Notes under the pieces: generated by a model
Told to the model about the DNA's origin: nothing
What the model saw: only the letters and a program-made list of their open reading frames with translations
Database searches by the model: none
DNA from: Lactarius indigo
Taxonomy: Eukaryota > Basidiomycota > Agaricomycetes > Russulales > Russulaceae
Direction: 5' to 3'
DNA: 64,000 nucleotides
NCBI GenBank assembly: GCA_025766275.1
Contig: JAFKAC010000001.1
Coordinates: 248,001 to 312,000, forward strand
Made by a program: the position numbers and the translations under genes
Shown: in pieces, positions 9,573 to 20,024 of the stretch
How positions within the stretch are numbered: position 1 is the first letter of the stretch
How the letters are laid out: every line of letters starts with the position of its first letter

Positions 9573-10175
9573 TGTTGATAAGTGACCCTTGCGCACTTAG
9601 CGGCTCTAACGGACCGGACTTACAGATATGGACTGCTGTAGATTAATTAGGACCGCTTTAGATTAGATTTGATTTGATCTGTACAATCTAGGACTTCTAT
9701 GACATCACTGTACAATGACATCATATGGACTACTCCGGACTCTTCATTGTACTCCTTCCTTGTTCTCTTTCTAGCGTTATCTTTATTGTGATGTCACTAT
9801 GATATCATCTTAGTCTGGACTTTCTTTGTTCTGGTCGCCTTGTTCTCCTTTGGTACATTCCTTTTGTCCTGTATGTAGAACAACGCTCCTTGTATTCTGT
9901 GACTCTATGTTACTACCCTTGTACTAGTGTCACACCTCTGTATAGTATAAGTAGAGTACTCTGTACGCCCTGGACCACATCAGTTCTCACTCTGCTGTGT
10001 GCCAGGTAAAGTCTCTCTCCTGTAATACTATTATCAGTTCTCACTCTGCTGTGTGCCAGACTCTCTGCTTTACTTGCAAGATCCCCTGTTACACCTCTGC
10101 TTCCAGCTACCTTCCATATCTCACCACAGTCCTCTTGTCCACTGTGAGTATGGTCTCTATGTATGCTGTTCATCA
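9573..10175 (+). repeat. Solo LTR of a Copia-A-like family inside Gypsy-2 gag
   Basis: 603-bp TG...CA sequence, TSD CGCAA at 9568-9572 and 10176-10180. Start (TGTTGATAAGTGACCC) and end (CTGTTCATCA) match the reverse complement of the Copia-A LTR, and the internal double copy of a CAGTTCTCACT segment is shared. Gypsy-F shows the uninterrupted site. Divergence from Copia-A indicates an older insertion, reduced to one LTR by recombination. Confidence 0.93.
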
Positions 10176-12049
10176 CGCAACGTACCTACAAGATTTTTGA
10201 GAGCAGCTCAGTGGAGAGAACGAGGAGAAGACACTGGATACTTCGTAGAGTTTAACGGTCCTAACCGTTTCCGACCCGTTGAGTTCAACTTCGAACGTCT
10301 TTGTTGGGTCGAGGTTACTTGGAACCCTATAGATCATCGCTGGGATATCGTACGACCAGCCGGAAGAAACTACAACTGTGATATCGACGCACGAGAGCTT
10401 AACAGCCGCGCAGATTACGGTCCTATTGACGGACAAGCACAAGAACACACCGACGAGGGAGTCAGCGGAGAAGAAGCCTCTGATAGTCAACAATCGCCAA
10501 GTCGAGGAACAACGCCGGCAGAAGAAGCAAGCCTAGGGGCTATCGGTGACCACATCATACAACGAACTGAGTCGTTAACTATTCATCAACCCGAACCAGA
10601 AGTAATCCACATTCGTAGCCCAGCAGTCGCAATGGCAACAGCCACCACTACTCAAGAAGAGATATACCTCGCCAGCGAAGCAAGGGATCAAATCGCCCTG
10701 GAAGAACAAAGGCGCATTGCAGAAGAATCACGAGCTAACTTAGCTCCTATTAACCCATACACTGGTCATCGAATGACCGAAGATGACGTAGCAATCCATC
10801 GTGCCATCGGACCAGACGTACCCGATCCCCCTAGTGGAGGAGGTGGACCTCCTGGTGACCTACCAAGAGGAGGAGGCGGTGGAAGACCTCCATCGAGAGG
10901 ACTGGGATTCGAAGGATTCCCTGGAGGATTCCCAGGAGGACCACCAGGAGGAGGAGGATTACCAGGTGCAGGTCCTATTGTTCCCCCTCCGAGTAACAAG
11001 CTAGCTGGCGAAGCACCCACAGTATTTGACGGAGAACGCGCCAAAGTTGAAGCGTTTCTTACTCAATGGCATGTCTACTGGGGTATGAACGCAGATGAAG
11101 GCATAATGGCCACACCCTATCGACGAGCCCTACTTTTCCTATCTTACATCAAAGGCGTTAACGTCAGCGAATGGGTACTAGCGATGCTTACCTGGCTCAA
11201 CGGCCAGATACAAGCTGGTATACCCCGTACTAGTGAAGGACTATGGAACGAAATTACGCGCAGCTTTATGCAGCGCTTCCGCAACACGATGGAACAGGAA
11301 CAAGCTCAATATGAGCTTAAGAAAGGAGTCAAGATGATTGGGGGCAATCTAGATGAGTATTGCACCCAATTCGAACAACTGATACGCCGCGCTCAGTATT
11401 GACTCGACGATCCGCAGACGCTAGACCTATTTGCAAGCGGACTACCAAAAGACCTATATGAAAAGGTCTACACCCTTGACAATCCCCGCAACTACCGCGA
11501 GTGGAAGGAAGCGGCTACCACTCGTCAACAGCAATATTTTCACCTCAAAGCGGTACTGAACAAAGGAATTCCCTCTGGACAAGGACAAGGAAGACAACGA
11601 CAACAACGACAGTGGCAAGGACCACCAAGAAGTTCATGGCAACCAAGAAATTTACGAGATCCAAACGCCATGGACACCTCAGCAGACCGGATTCGAGGGC
11701 GACTTGCAGGAGCTGAGGATATACTCGCTCCTCGTCCCCCATACTGACCAAGGGGAGGATTTTTACAGAGAGGAGGAGGACGTAACAACCAAAGGCCAGT
11801 CGTATGTTATAACTGTGGAAAGGACGGACACATGGCCCGCGATTGCAGACAACCGTGAGGGGGATATCAACCCCAAGCGTCGACCAGTCGGTATGTCGAC
11901 ACCGACTATCATCAACAGGAACCAGAAGTCGCTGCCAGGGCGGTCCCCGAAGTGCCCCCTCAACAGCGCGCCAGCAACTGGCTTAATGGAGTAGCTGGAG
12001 AATCAGACGATGTAAAGGACATTATCCTCCAACAGTTGTGGAAGAAGGA

Positions 12050-12056
12050 GGGTTTT
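12050..12056 (+). promoter_or_regulatory. Candidate -1 frameshift heptamer, Gypsy-2 gag/pol
   Basis: G GGT TTT in the gag frame fits X XXY YYZ exactly and lies ten codon-bases before the gag TGA (12066). Pol is open in the -1 frame from here (GGFSGRLNPSAW). The same position is GGGTTTT in Gypsy-F and GGATTTT in Gypsy-E. Confidence 0.65.
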
Positions 12057-15000
12057 CAGGACGCCTGAACCCATCGGCCTGGGTGAGGGCAGTTAATTGT
12101 AACAGTGTAATCATGACTCGCTACTGTTCCATGAGAGTTCCAGTATTGATTCACACCAGTTACGCAATGGCCGACATACGCGCATTAGTCGACTCAGGAG
12201 CAACCCATTGCTTCATGAAACCATCATTCGCAAAACGAATGGGACTTGGGACCAAATTACTCGACGTCCCAAAGAAAATATGGAATATTGACAATACAGA
12301 AAATAAATCAGGGCGTATCACCCATTATACGGACGTTGATGTCCAGACTAAAGGCATTCATAAGGAAATTCGCTTCCTTATCACAGACATTGGCAACGAA
12401 GATATTGTGCTAGGCTACCCCTGGCTTGCTATTTATGACCCGCATATCAAGTGGTCGCAAGCAGCTATACACGAAGATATGCTCCCTATTATTATTCGAT
12501 CAACTAACCCCTATATCAAGACGACGCCAGTGGTAGCAGCAACCACTGTTCAAAACAACGACTACGAAGTCGTACACTCCTGCATTATCACTGATGAACA
12601 ATGGCAGCAATTTGAAGAAGGATGCCGAATCAGGGCCACTGCCACTGATCTCACTATAGCCACTCAACAATATGTCACGAAAGCTGAGTTACCCTCTGAA
12701 TACCACGAATTTGAACGCCTCTTCAGTGAAGAGGCATCGGACAGGTTTCCACCTAGCAGGCCTTGGGATCACGCTATCAAATTCAAACCAGGGACAGCCG
12801 ACACAATCGACTGCAAAATATACCCCATGACACAAGAAGAAGACAAGAAATTACGCGAATGGATTGACGAACAACTCAAGAAGGGCTATATAAGGCCCTC
12901 TAAATCCCCTTATGCATCATCTTTCTTCTTCATCAAGAAAAAAGATGGAAAACTACGACCTGTCCAAGACTATCGAAAGATTAACGCTGTTACCATTCGC
13001 AACCAGTACCCTCTTCCCCTCATCTCTGATCTCATCACCGACCTCAGTAATGCCCACATCTACACTAAACTCGACGTTAGATGGGGGTATAACAACATAC
13101 GCATTAAAGAAGGAGATGAAGAAAAGGCCGCGTTCAAAACACGTTATGGTTTATTCGAACCCACGGTGATGTTTTTCGGCTTAACCAACTCCCCGGCGAC
13201 GTTCCAGACTATGATGAACTTCATCTTCAGGGACATCATCGCAAAACACGAAAGACGCGGTACAGTTATTCGTGTCTACATGGATGATATCGGCATCGCC
13301 ACAGGACTTAACCATTCGCTACAAGATCACATTGAAGCTGTCAAAGACGTGCTCCGTGTATCTGCGGAGCATGATTTGTATTACAAGCTTGAAAAATGTC
13401 TCTTCCACTCCCCGCGCATGGATTACCTGGGGGTAATCCTTGAAAAGGGGGTGACACGCATGGACCCCGTCAAAATTGCAGGCATCAAGGATTGGCCTAC
13501 GCCAACGAAAGTTAAGGATGTCCGCTCTTTTCTCGGTTTTTGCAATTTCTACAGACCTTTTATACAAGGCTTCGCAACCAAAGCACGACCATTGAACAGA
13601 CTCACACGCAAAGACACCGAATGGCACTGGGGCGTAGAAGAAGAAAAAGCATTTCAAGACCTTAAAACCCTTGTCACTAGCGAGCCTGTTTTAGCGCACC
13701 CAGATCTCACTCAACAATTCGAGTTAGAGGTCGACACATCAGGCTTTGCAACGGGAGCAGTCCTTCTTCAACGCAAAGCAGACAATAAACGACATCCCAT
13801 CGGCTATTACTCATCCACTCTCAATGAAGCCGAACGAAATTACGACATTTACAACCTCGAACTCCTAGCAATTGTCAAAGCTTTCCGCCACTGGCGACCC
13901 CTTCTGGCGGGTTCCCCTCACAAGATCAAAGTATTCTCTGATCACCTCAACTTGCAATACTGGAAATCGCCACAAAAGATTAGCAGGCGTGTAGCCAGGG
14001 AAGTACTCGAGCTCTCAGAATACGACTTCGAAATTCATCACATCAAGGGTACCGCCAATGGACGCGCCGACGCACTATCCCGAAGGCCAGACTACGATCA
14101 AGGAGAAAACGACAACGAAGGTATAACAGTATTACCAGAAAACGTCTTCGCGCGTGCCACCACACTAGAAGAACAGCGACATCCTCACTGGAGACCTGAG
14201 ATTCTACCTGTAGAAATGACACCAGAACACCCTATTTACGAACAAGACACAGCTAAGTTGAAACCCTGGGTTGATGCTCACAAGCTAAAAGACATCGAAG
14301 GGACATGGTACAAGGACGGGCGCCGAGTAGTCACCGGCGGCATCCATGACAAGCGTACCATCATTGCTGCCCATCATGACTCTCCTGTCTATGGCCATCC
14401 TGGCATCAAACGTACTCTCCAGCTTACTGAACGACATTACTGGTGGCCGCAAATGAAGAACGACGTCACAGATTATGTCAAAGGTTGTGCGGAATGTCAG
14501 CGGCACAAAGTTAACCTCCGACCGATCAGAGCACCCCTACAACCTATTTACCCTAAACCGGAAGCTCTGCCATTCGAAACTATCGCAGTGGACTTTATTA
14601 CCAAACTCCCTGTCTCCCGTGGTTACGACTCCATTCTCACAGTGACAGATCATGATTGCACCAAAGCGGCCATCTTCATCCCTTGTAATGAGGAGATAAC
14701 AGCCGAAGGAACGGCTGCCCTGTACATCTCTCATGTCTTCCCACGATTTGGACTCCCCTCGTGTGTTATCAGTGACTGAGATCCCCGCTTCGCATCCAAG
14801 TTTATGCGGGAGATATGTAAAATCCTTGGCATCAGCCAAAATATCTCAATGGCTTATCACCCCAGAACCGACAGCCAATCGGAGCGAACGAATCAATGGC
14901 TGGAGCAATACCTCTGCTTCTGGGTAAATGAGCGACAAGACGACTGGGTCCGTTACCTGCCTATGGCGGAATTCACGCATAACAATTGGCCTAATGAAAC

Positions 15001-15641
15001 CACACGAGAGTCCCCCTTCTTTCTCTTGTCCGGGTTCAATCCTCGCGCTGATTGGACCGATAGGCCTTCCCCTATTCCACAAGTGTCGCTAAGACTAGAC
15101 CAATTTAAGCAAGCGCAACAGTGCGCTTTCTCCTGCATGCTCCAGGCACAAAAGTCATGGGTCAAACACAAAGATACGCCCAAGTTCAAAGAAGGAGACC
15201 TCGTGTGGCTAGAAGGACGCCACTTACGCACCCATCAACCAACCGCAAAACTAGCGGCTAAACGACATGGACCATTTAAGGTCATCCAGGTGATGTCCCC
15301 TGTCAACTATCGACTCAAGCTTCCCACGCAGTGGAGCATCCATGATGTGTTCCACATAGATCTTCTCACACCTTATCGCGAAACACCCACGCACGGACCA
15401 AACTATCAGTGCCCACCACCTGATTTGGTCGATAACAAAGAAGAATATGAAGTCAAGAAGATTCTAGACTCTCAGCGATTCGGCAGAAGACGTTGGCTCC
15501 AATACCTTGTCAAATGGAAGGGCTATCCGGACTCAGACAATCAGTGGATAGATAAGGATGACGTGTTTGCCGACGAAGCCGTTCGAGACTTCAAACATTC
15601 CAACCCCGACAGAGAAACGCATATAAGGGTAGCCTCCTGTT

Positions 15642-16490
15642 GTGATAAGTCCCCATCTCCCATTCATCCCATGTCCTCTACTCGACGCAATGACCAGCTC
15701 ACACTCCTCTCTACCCTTGTCAACGACTCCTCCGCCACGCTTGTCAACCCCGACTCCACCAACGACGCCGCAACCACTAGAACTACAGGAGGAAGCCGTC
15801 CCTCCGTGCAGCATGAGGAAGACGGCCCTGTCACTAGCGAAGAACTGCACCAGACACTGCAACGATTCCCTATGCCCGTACAGGGAACTCTCGACGACGA
15901 TCCAGCAACAGCTCAACCAGTACCTCCGCCAATGTACGCCCTCACAAATCCCAACACCGGTGAGCCCAAAGTCTTCCTCACGGAAGACGAGCTCTTTCGG
16001 CTTCAAGCAGCTGTCCCACGCGGTGCAACCACCCAACGCCATGAAGAAGTACGAACAAGAATGGAAGGAGACGGCGGCGCAGTGGCAGCGGGAGCAACTG
16101 CATATCGCCGCCTGCCGACGCAAAATGATGAAGGAGCAGAAGGAGTACTGGACGAAGATGAGGATGAGGACGAACTTGGAGACCACTACCCCATCAGGCA
16201 CGCATTCCTTAACCATGAATTCTACGCTGAAGATCCAGCCGCCACTCCCTACCTCGTCGACGCAGCGGGGGGGCCTTTACACAGAGGACGAGTCGCCGTG
16301 GCACAAGCGGCTTGTTATACACCAATGGGCGAACGAGACCCCGCAACCAGGGTCGTCGTCCCTGAGGGGTTCCGGGTCAATCGAGGACCCGATTACATTC
16401 CGTTCCCGATCAAACTCCCCAACAGACCGACGGTACAAGCATCCCACGTACAGGTTATCCGCGGAGGAGACCCCTTCGTTCTCGGATTAG
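15642..16490 (+). other. Overlapping +1-frame ORF (282 codons) in the Gypsy-2 pol extension
   Basis: Uninterrupted frame, +1 relative to pol. It has a Pro/Ser/Thr-rich N-terminal half, then a Trp- and charge-rich, probably helical block (about 16042-16200) with KKYEQEWKETAAQWQREQL and KEYWTKMRM. The same block is readable in Gypsy-1, Gypsy-F (same length and same TPS-SD ending) and diverged Gypsy-H, while the pol frame over it is low-complexity and acidic. Translation is unproven; a +1 shift or internal initiation would be needed. Confidence 0.5.
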
Positions 16491-16875
16491 CTCCGGGATC
16501 GGGCTTCCTGTACGGTAAACCCCTTTACGCTACCCCTCATCTCCCCAAGGACAACCGCGCCTTTATCCCACATGAGGAGTACTTCATGCTCAGCGATCGA
16601 CACCCCACAGATCTACTGCTCGCGCGCATTGGAGATGTCACTCTTACTCAAGAATTACGTCGGTTCCGGCAGTTCGCTTTCGCCGAGGACCAACTGGAGA
16701 AGCGGATCAGGCAATTGCAGCTGGAAAGGGAGATGGCGGTTGCGGACAAAAAGGACAGTCTCTATCGTCTAGAACGTGCTAACATATTGGCGAGGATGGA
16801 GGATGAAGCGGAACGGATGAGGCAGGAATCGGTGGCGGATTAGTGAGGTGGGCCTCACTCCTGAAAAGGGGGTGA

Positions 16876-17387
16876 TGTTATGGTACGGACTTAATGACTC
16901 ATCACATACGACTCACGACCGGTTATGACTACGGTCCGGTATCAGCATTAGTCATGGATTCTTACATCGTATCAGTCAGCATGGTAGTTCGCATGTGATT
17001 GTGACTCATGTATGACTCATTCCTAGGATAGTGGTACTAGGGTTCGAGCTAGTTACGCTATTGGTTACCTATTATTCCAGCAGCGCTTTAAAGCCCGCGC
17101 GTATCTGTATAAGTAGTCAACTCGGAAGACCAAGAGTCCCCATCTTGGTCTTCTTCAATCCACCCTTCTCTGAATCGTCTTTTGCCTGCCTTAGTCTTCG
17201 AACTAAGAGTACTTCCGCTTGTATCCACCAAGGGATACCATTCTTTGTCATTTCGCTGCAGCGTGTGCAAGAGTGCCCCTGTTCAGCTTGCGTTGGGTTG
17301 ACACGTGATCCCCATTCGCCTGACTTCTGCTAAGTCGATTACGCCTTTCACGAGTCCAAGTCGGACTAACGCCGGTGGAGCGTAACA
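16876..17387 (+). repeat. Gypsy-2 3' LTR
   Basis: 512 bp, TG...CA, preceded by the polypurine tract AAAAGGGGGTGA (16864-16875) and followed by TSD GAGAT (17388-17392). Confidence 0.96.
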
Positions 17388-19180
17388 GAGATGAATATAT
17401 TAGAGAGTGCGAAAGATTCCCAAAATGGATGGAATAGGGGCTTAAGGCCCACTTCACGACAAGCTGCGTGGAATGTGCAGACCTCCTCATCCACCAAGAG
17501 ATATGTGTCGATGGCTTCATTGTAGCTGCGTGGAGGGAACCTAGCATATTCACCTAGTCTGTCAAGAGTGACTGTACACTTTGGACAACGGCCATTGTAT
17601 GTGCACATTACCAATGCCTGTTCGGGATAGTCGCCAACAAAGACGGCAAATATGGGATGGCACCGGCACCAAATCCCATCCCCACTCATCATCACGATAC
17701 CACTTTCACTGTAGCGCGTGGCCGGGACTAGTAGTTTACGCATGCAAGAGTGAAATAGATTTGCTAGAGCGCGGCGGCGAGCTGCCTGATTAGTGATCCA
17801 TTCTAGCTTGGTGGTTGGAATGTAGCCAATCAATAGCTGGGTGTGACGTGACGGCTTGCAACAAATGGCTTTTGGAATGTTGCCAATGGTGAGGTAGATG
17901 GGATATGCGGCTTTCCCTCAGAAAAGGGTCAACTGCGTCTTGTTGGAGGACAGTATCAGTGGGACCACAGTTGCACCAGGCTGTTGCGATTCGAGGGACG
18001 TCTGTTGCCACAATGCGTAAGTATTTGCATTCATTTGAGAAAGTGTGCACACCTGTACTGCCTGCCACCAGTCTCCCATATGCATTTCGCTGTAGATGCG
18101 GCACGTGTGCTCGGGATCGGCAAAGTGGCGCTCTGGCGCAAATGCTAACTCATGCACAAATTCGGGGTCACCGTAAAGGGACTGAATACATTGCATTACA
18201 TCCCAGAAATAAAAAGACAGTCTTTCACCTCCAACGGTAAAGTCCTCGCACTCGAATGGTGGTCGGCCAGGTAAAGTGTCAATGATGCAATCGAGCTCTT
18301 TAGCAGATCTAAATGAAAGTCCTAACCGGTCGGAAACCTTCCTTGACGTGTCAGTGTAAATGTGAATTGAATAGGGCGGTGTTCATACCTCGGGAATTTG
18401 AAGCAGCCCTGTCAGAGCTGACGATGTCAGCCCGCACGTCTTAGCCCAAAGCGCAATCTCCCAATCACACTGGGAGTGAAAGGGAGCCCAGACTGAGGTA
18501 TTGAGTGCATCTTCACAGGACCGATAGTCTGATTGACCGCGAAACGGATCAGGCATTGGGGTGCCTGGGACACCATGCGGAAAGCTGTCAACAATCACTT
18601 GAGCCTGACTGCCAGTAGTGTTGCTGTTGCCGCTGTCACGTATGGGTGAATTTGGTGGTAGAGTTGATGGCCACAGAGTTTCAGATGAGGGTGGAACCAA
18701 TGATTGCACCCCGCTAGCGTGTTCTTGATCAGCGTCAACTGTAGCGCTGATGTCTTGAACTAGTGCTTCCCAGATGTCAGCGTCCATAGCATCTGCGGTA
18801 TCTGCCGCATCGGCACCTGCAGTATTGGCATCCACAAAGCTGCCATCATCCGTGACATCCATCACTCGGGTAGTGTCGGCATCATGCATGGCGTGAACGG
18901 CATGCAGAGTATCTGAAGCACACATGAGTGGATACCGTCATGCACATGGTTGGACGATACCTATATTGTGCTCATCACCAGTGTCACCTTGTACGCTCTG
19001 TGGTGCTGGAGTTGAAGCGGACAACTGCAGAGAACTGGCTGTCTGAAACGTTGATGGTGTTTGTAATGCTGCATGCACAATATGGCAGTGTGTACGCTGA
19101 GATCTGCTAAGGTGTTGAGACAAACCGCGTGGGTTGAAAACCTTCTTGCACCTGGGACAATGGACTTGTACAGTATTCAT
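17388..19180 (-). pseudogene. Plavaka-type transposase, N-terminal part, two exons with nonsense changes
   Basis: The minus strand from ATG 19180 opens with a C2H2-like finger typical of Plavaka (CPRCKKVFNPRGLSQHL). Exon 1 reaches 18389 (LLQIPE); a 51-bp intron (GTATGA... CTGAC... AG, 18388-18338) follows; exon 2 resumes with VSDRLGLSF. Recognisable family blocks are LYGDPEF, YLTIGNIPKAI, MMSGDGIWCRCHPIFAVF and GDYPEQ. In-frame TGA at about 18938-18940 and at 17918-17920 (TLF*GKAAYP, Arg expected in the family) disable it. Gypsy-2 cuts it at 17388, and it continues at 8969. These transposases move DNA elements; their CACTA-like grouping is from memory. Terminal repeats of the element are not seen. 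Confidence 0.88.
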
Positions 19181-19245
19181 GATTTGAGGTAAGAGCAGAC
19201 GACCCTGCTTAAGAAGCCCATCAAGCGGGCACCATGTGCGAGATG
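19181..19245. other. Plavaka 5' flank ending in the AGATG target duplicate
   Basis: Short stretch between the Plavaka ATG and Copia-C. Its last 24 bases (CAAGCGGGCACCATGTGCGA and following) match the repeat seen near 42750 and at 58020-58340. AGATG at 19241-19245 has no partner on the right side of Copia-C, but its complement CATCT stands at 42806-42810. Confidence 0.75.
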
Positions 19246-19647
19246 TGTTGGAACGTGATAAGTACATAAGGACCTTATCTATAGCAGTTACGACATTACG
19301 GTACTATGTTTACCATATTAGGCAAGTCAGGATACGTACAGTAGTGGGCGTATCATGTCCAGTGATGAGGAGAAGTCTTATGACTGTCTCAGAAGCGCGA
19401 AACACATCAGGTGTGTGTAAAAACGCAATATTGTGGATGCCTTTACTCATCACTTTTGCGCAAATGGACATGGTGGGGCCATAGAGCATAAATATCCTCC
19501 TATGGGGAGGGAGGTGAATACAGAACTTCACCCCTCTTCACTTGTGCACACTCTCCCCTCTAAAAACAGTCTCTCAACCTACTGCAAAGGTGAGAACATC
19601 CCTCCTGCGTGCTGTGCTTTAGCCTGTAAGGCTTTTGCTGCGCAACA
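19246..19647 (+). repeat. Copia-C 5' LTR
   Basis: 402 bp, TG...CA. It differs from the Copia-C 3' LTR at several CpG sites (for example GGAACGTG versus GGAATGTG) and shares some states with the Copia-D 5' LTR. Confidence 0.96.
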
Positions 19648-19667
19648 GGTTATGGGCCCTGTTACAG
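19648..19667 (+). other. Copia-C primer-binding site, half-tRNA-iMet type
   Basis: GGTTATGGGCCC directly after the LTR, identical to the core in Copia-A, -D and -G and complementary to the initiator tRNA-Met anticodon arm. Confidence 0.8.
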
Positions 19668-20024
19668 GGCTTGCCGTTGCACTTCTTGATGAAGTAGCAT
19701 CCAGTGGTGGCGCACTCATACTATCTGTATCTCCTATGGAAGAGCAGATTTGTTATGAGACACAGCAAACAGACCCTGGAAGGCGCCCTGGTTCATAACA
19801 GACCCAGTATTGTACTCTAGAGGAGTACACAGACTTGGCCCACTGTCTAACGTTGACATGGTCGAGCAGTTCTTTTGGCATAGACTATGGTAGTCTCCAA
19901 AGACCAAAGTCTGCAGAGTTTGCTCTGTAGTCGAATGGATTAATGCTGGCTTTATTATTTCACTCAGTATTATGATGAAACTCTGATACTGACGTTCTCA
20001 AAGCCAACAGATTTATCACCAACT

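Larger units (their letters stand above)
9502..12068 (+). pseudogene. Gypsy-2 gag, degenerate, split by a solo LTR
   Basis: The Gag frame is open from the LTR edge, with a GTG at 9502 in good context and no ATG before codon 175. After removing the solo LTR and one TSD copy (9573-10180) it reads through an N-terminal domain (AQWRERGEDTGYFVEF) and a Gly/Pro-rich stretch (10820-11000). The retrotransposon Gag capsid-like region (11020-11540) follows, then a CCHC knuckle (CYNCGKDGHMARDC, about 11805-11850). In-frame TGA stops at 11400, 11745 and 11856 disable it; at the first, Gypsy-F has an Arg codon. The natural stop is TGA 12066-12068, just after the frameshift heptamer. Gag forms the particle and binds RNA. 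Confidence 0.85.
12050..16843 (+). pseudogene. Gypsy-2 pol with chromodomain and long C-terminal extension, one stop
   Basis: Reads from the frameshift site in the -1 frame. Domains: aspartic protease (ALVDSGATHC, about 12185); reverse transcriptase with YMDD (about 13278); RNase H (EVDTSGFATG, about 13730); integrase HHCC (HPGIKRTLQ to CAECQRHK, 14395-14510); core DDE (AVDFITKLP, VISD-DPRF, DSQSERTNQW); GPY/F module; and chromodomain (15430-15600). About 400 residues of extension run to TAG 16841-16843. The only stop is TGA 14777-14779 in VISD*DPRF, where Arg (CGA) is expected. Protease-RT-RNase H-integrase order defines Ty3/Gypsy. Confidence 0.93.
8970..17387 (+). mobile_element. Gypsy-2: complete but degenerate Ty3/Gypsy retrotransposon
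   Basis: Full-length plus-strand element: 512-bp LTRs at 8970-9481 and 16876-17387, and TSD GAGAT at 8965-8969 and 17388-17392. It has a self-complementary-type PBS, gag, and pol in the -1 frame. Inside gag is a solo Copia-A-type LTR (9573-10175). Several in-frame stops make it non-autonomous. The two LTRs differ at nine positions by eye, every one a CpG transition. It inserted into the Plavaka gene 109 bp from Gypsy-1. Confidence 0.97.

Noticed and set aside
10053..10200. ATG-like start of Gypsy-2 gag at 10053
   Set aside because: The position lies inside the solo Copia LTR. Comparison with Gypsy-F shows the gag frame starts upstream of that insertion.
15533..16216. 227-codon antisense ORF in Gypsy-2
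   Set aside because: Cys/Ser-rich translation of the antisense of a Pro-rich coding region, with no domain. A related antisense stretch in Gypsy-F is broken into shorter frames, unlike the sense +1 frame.
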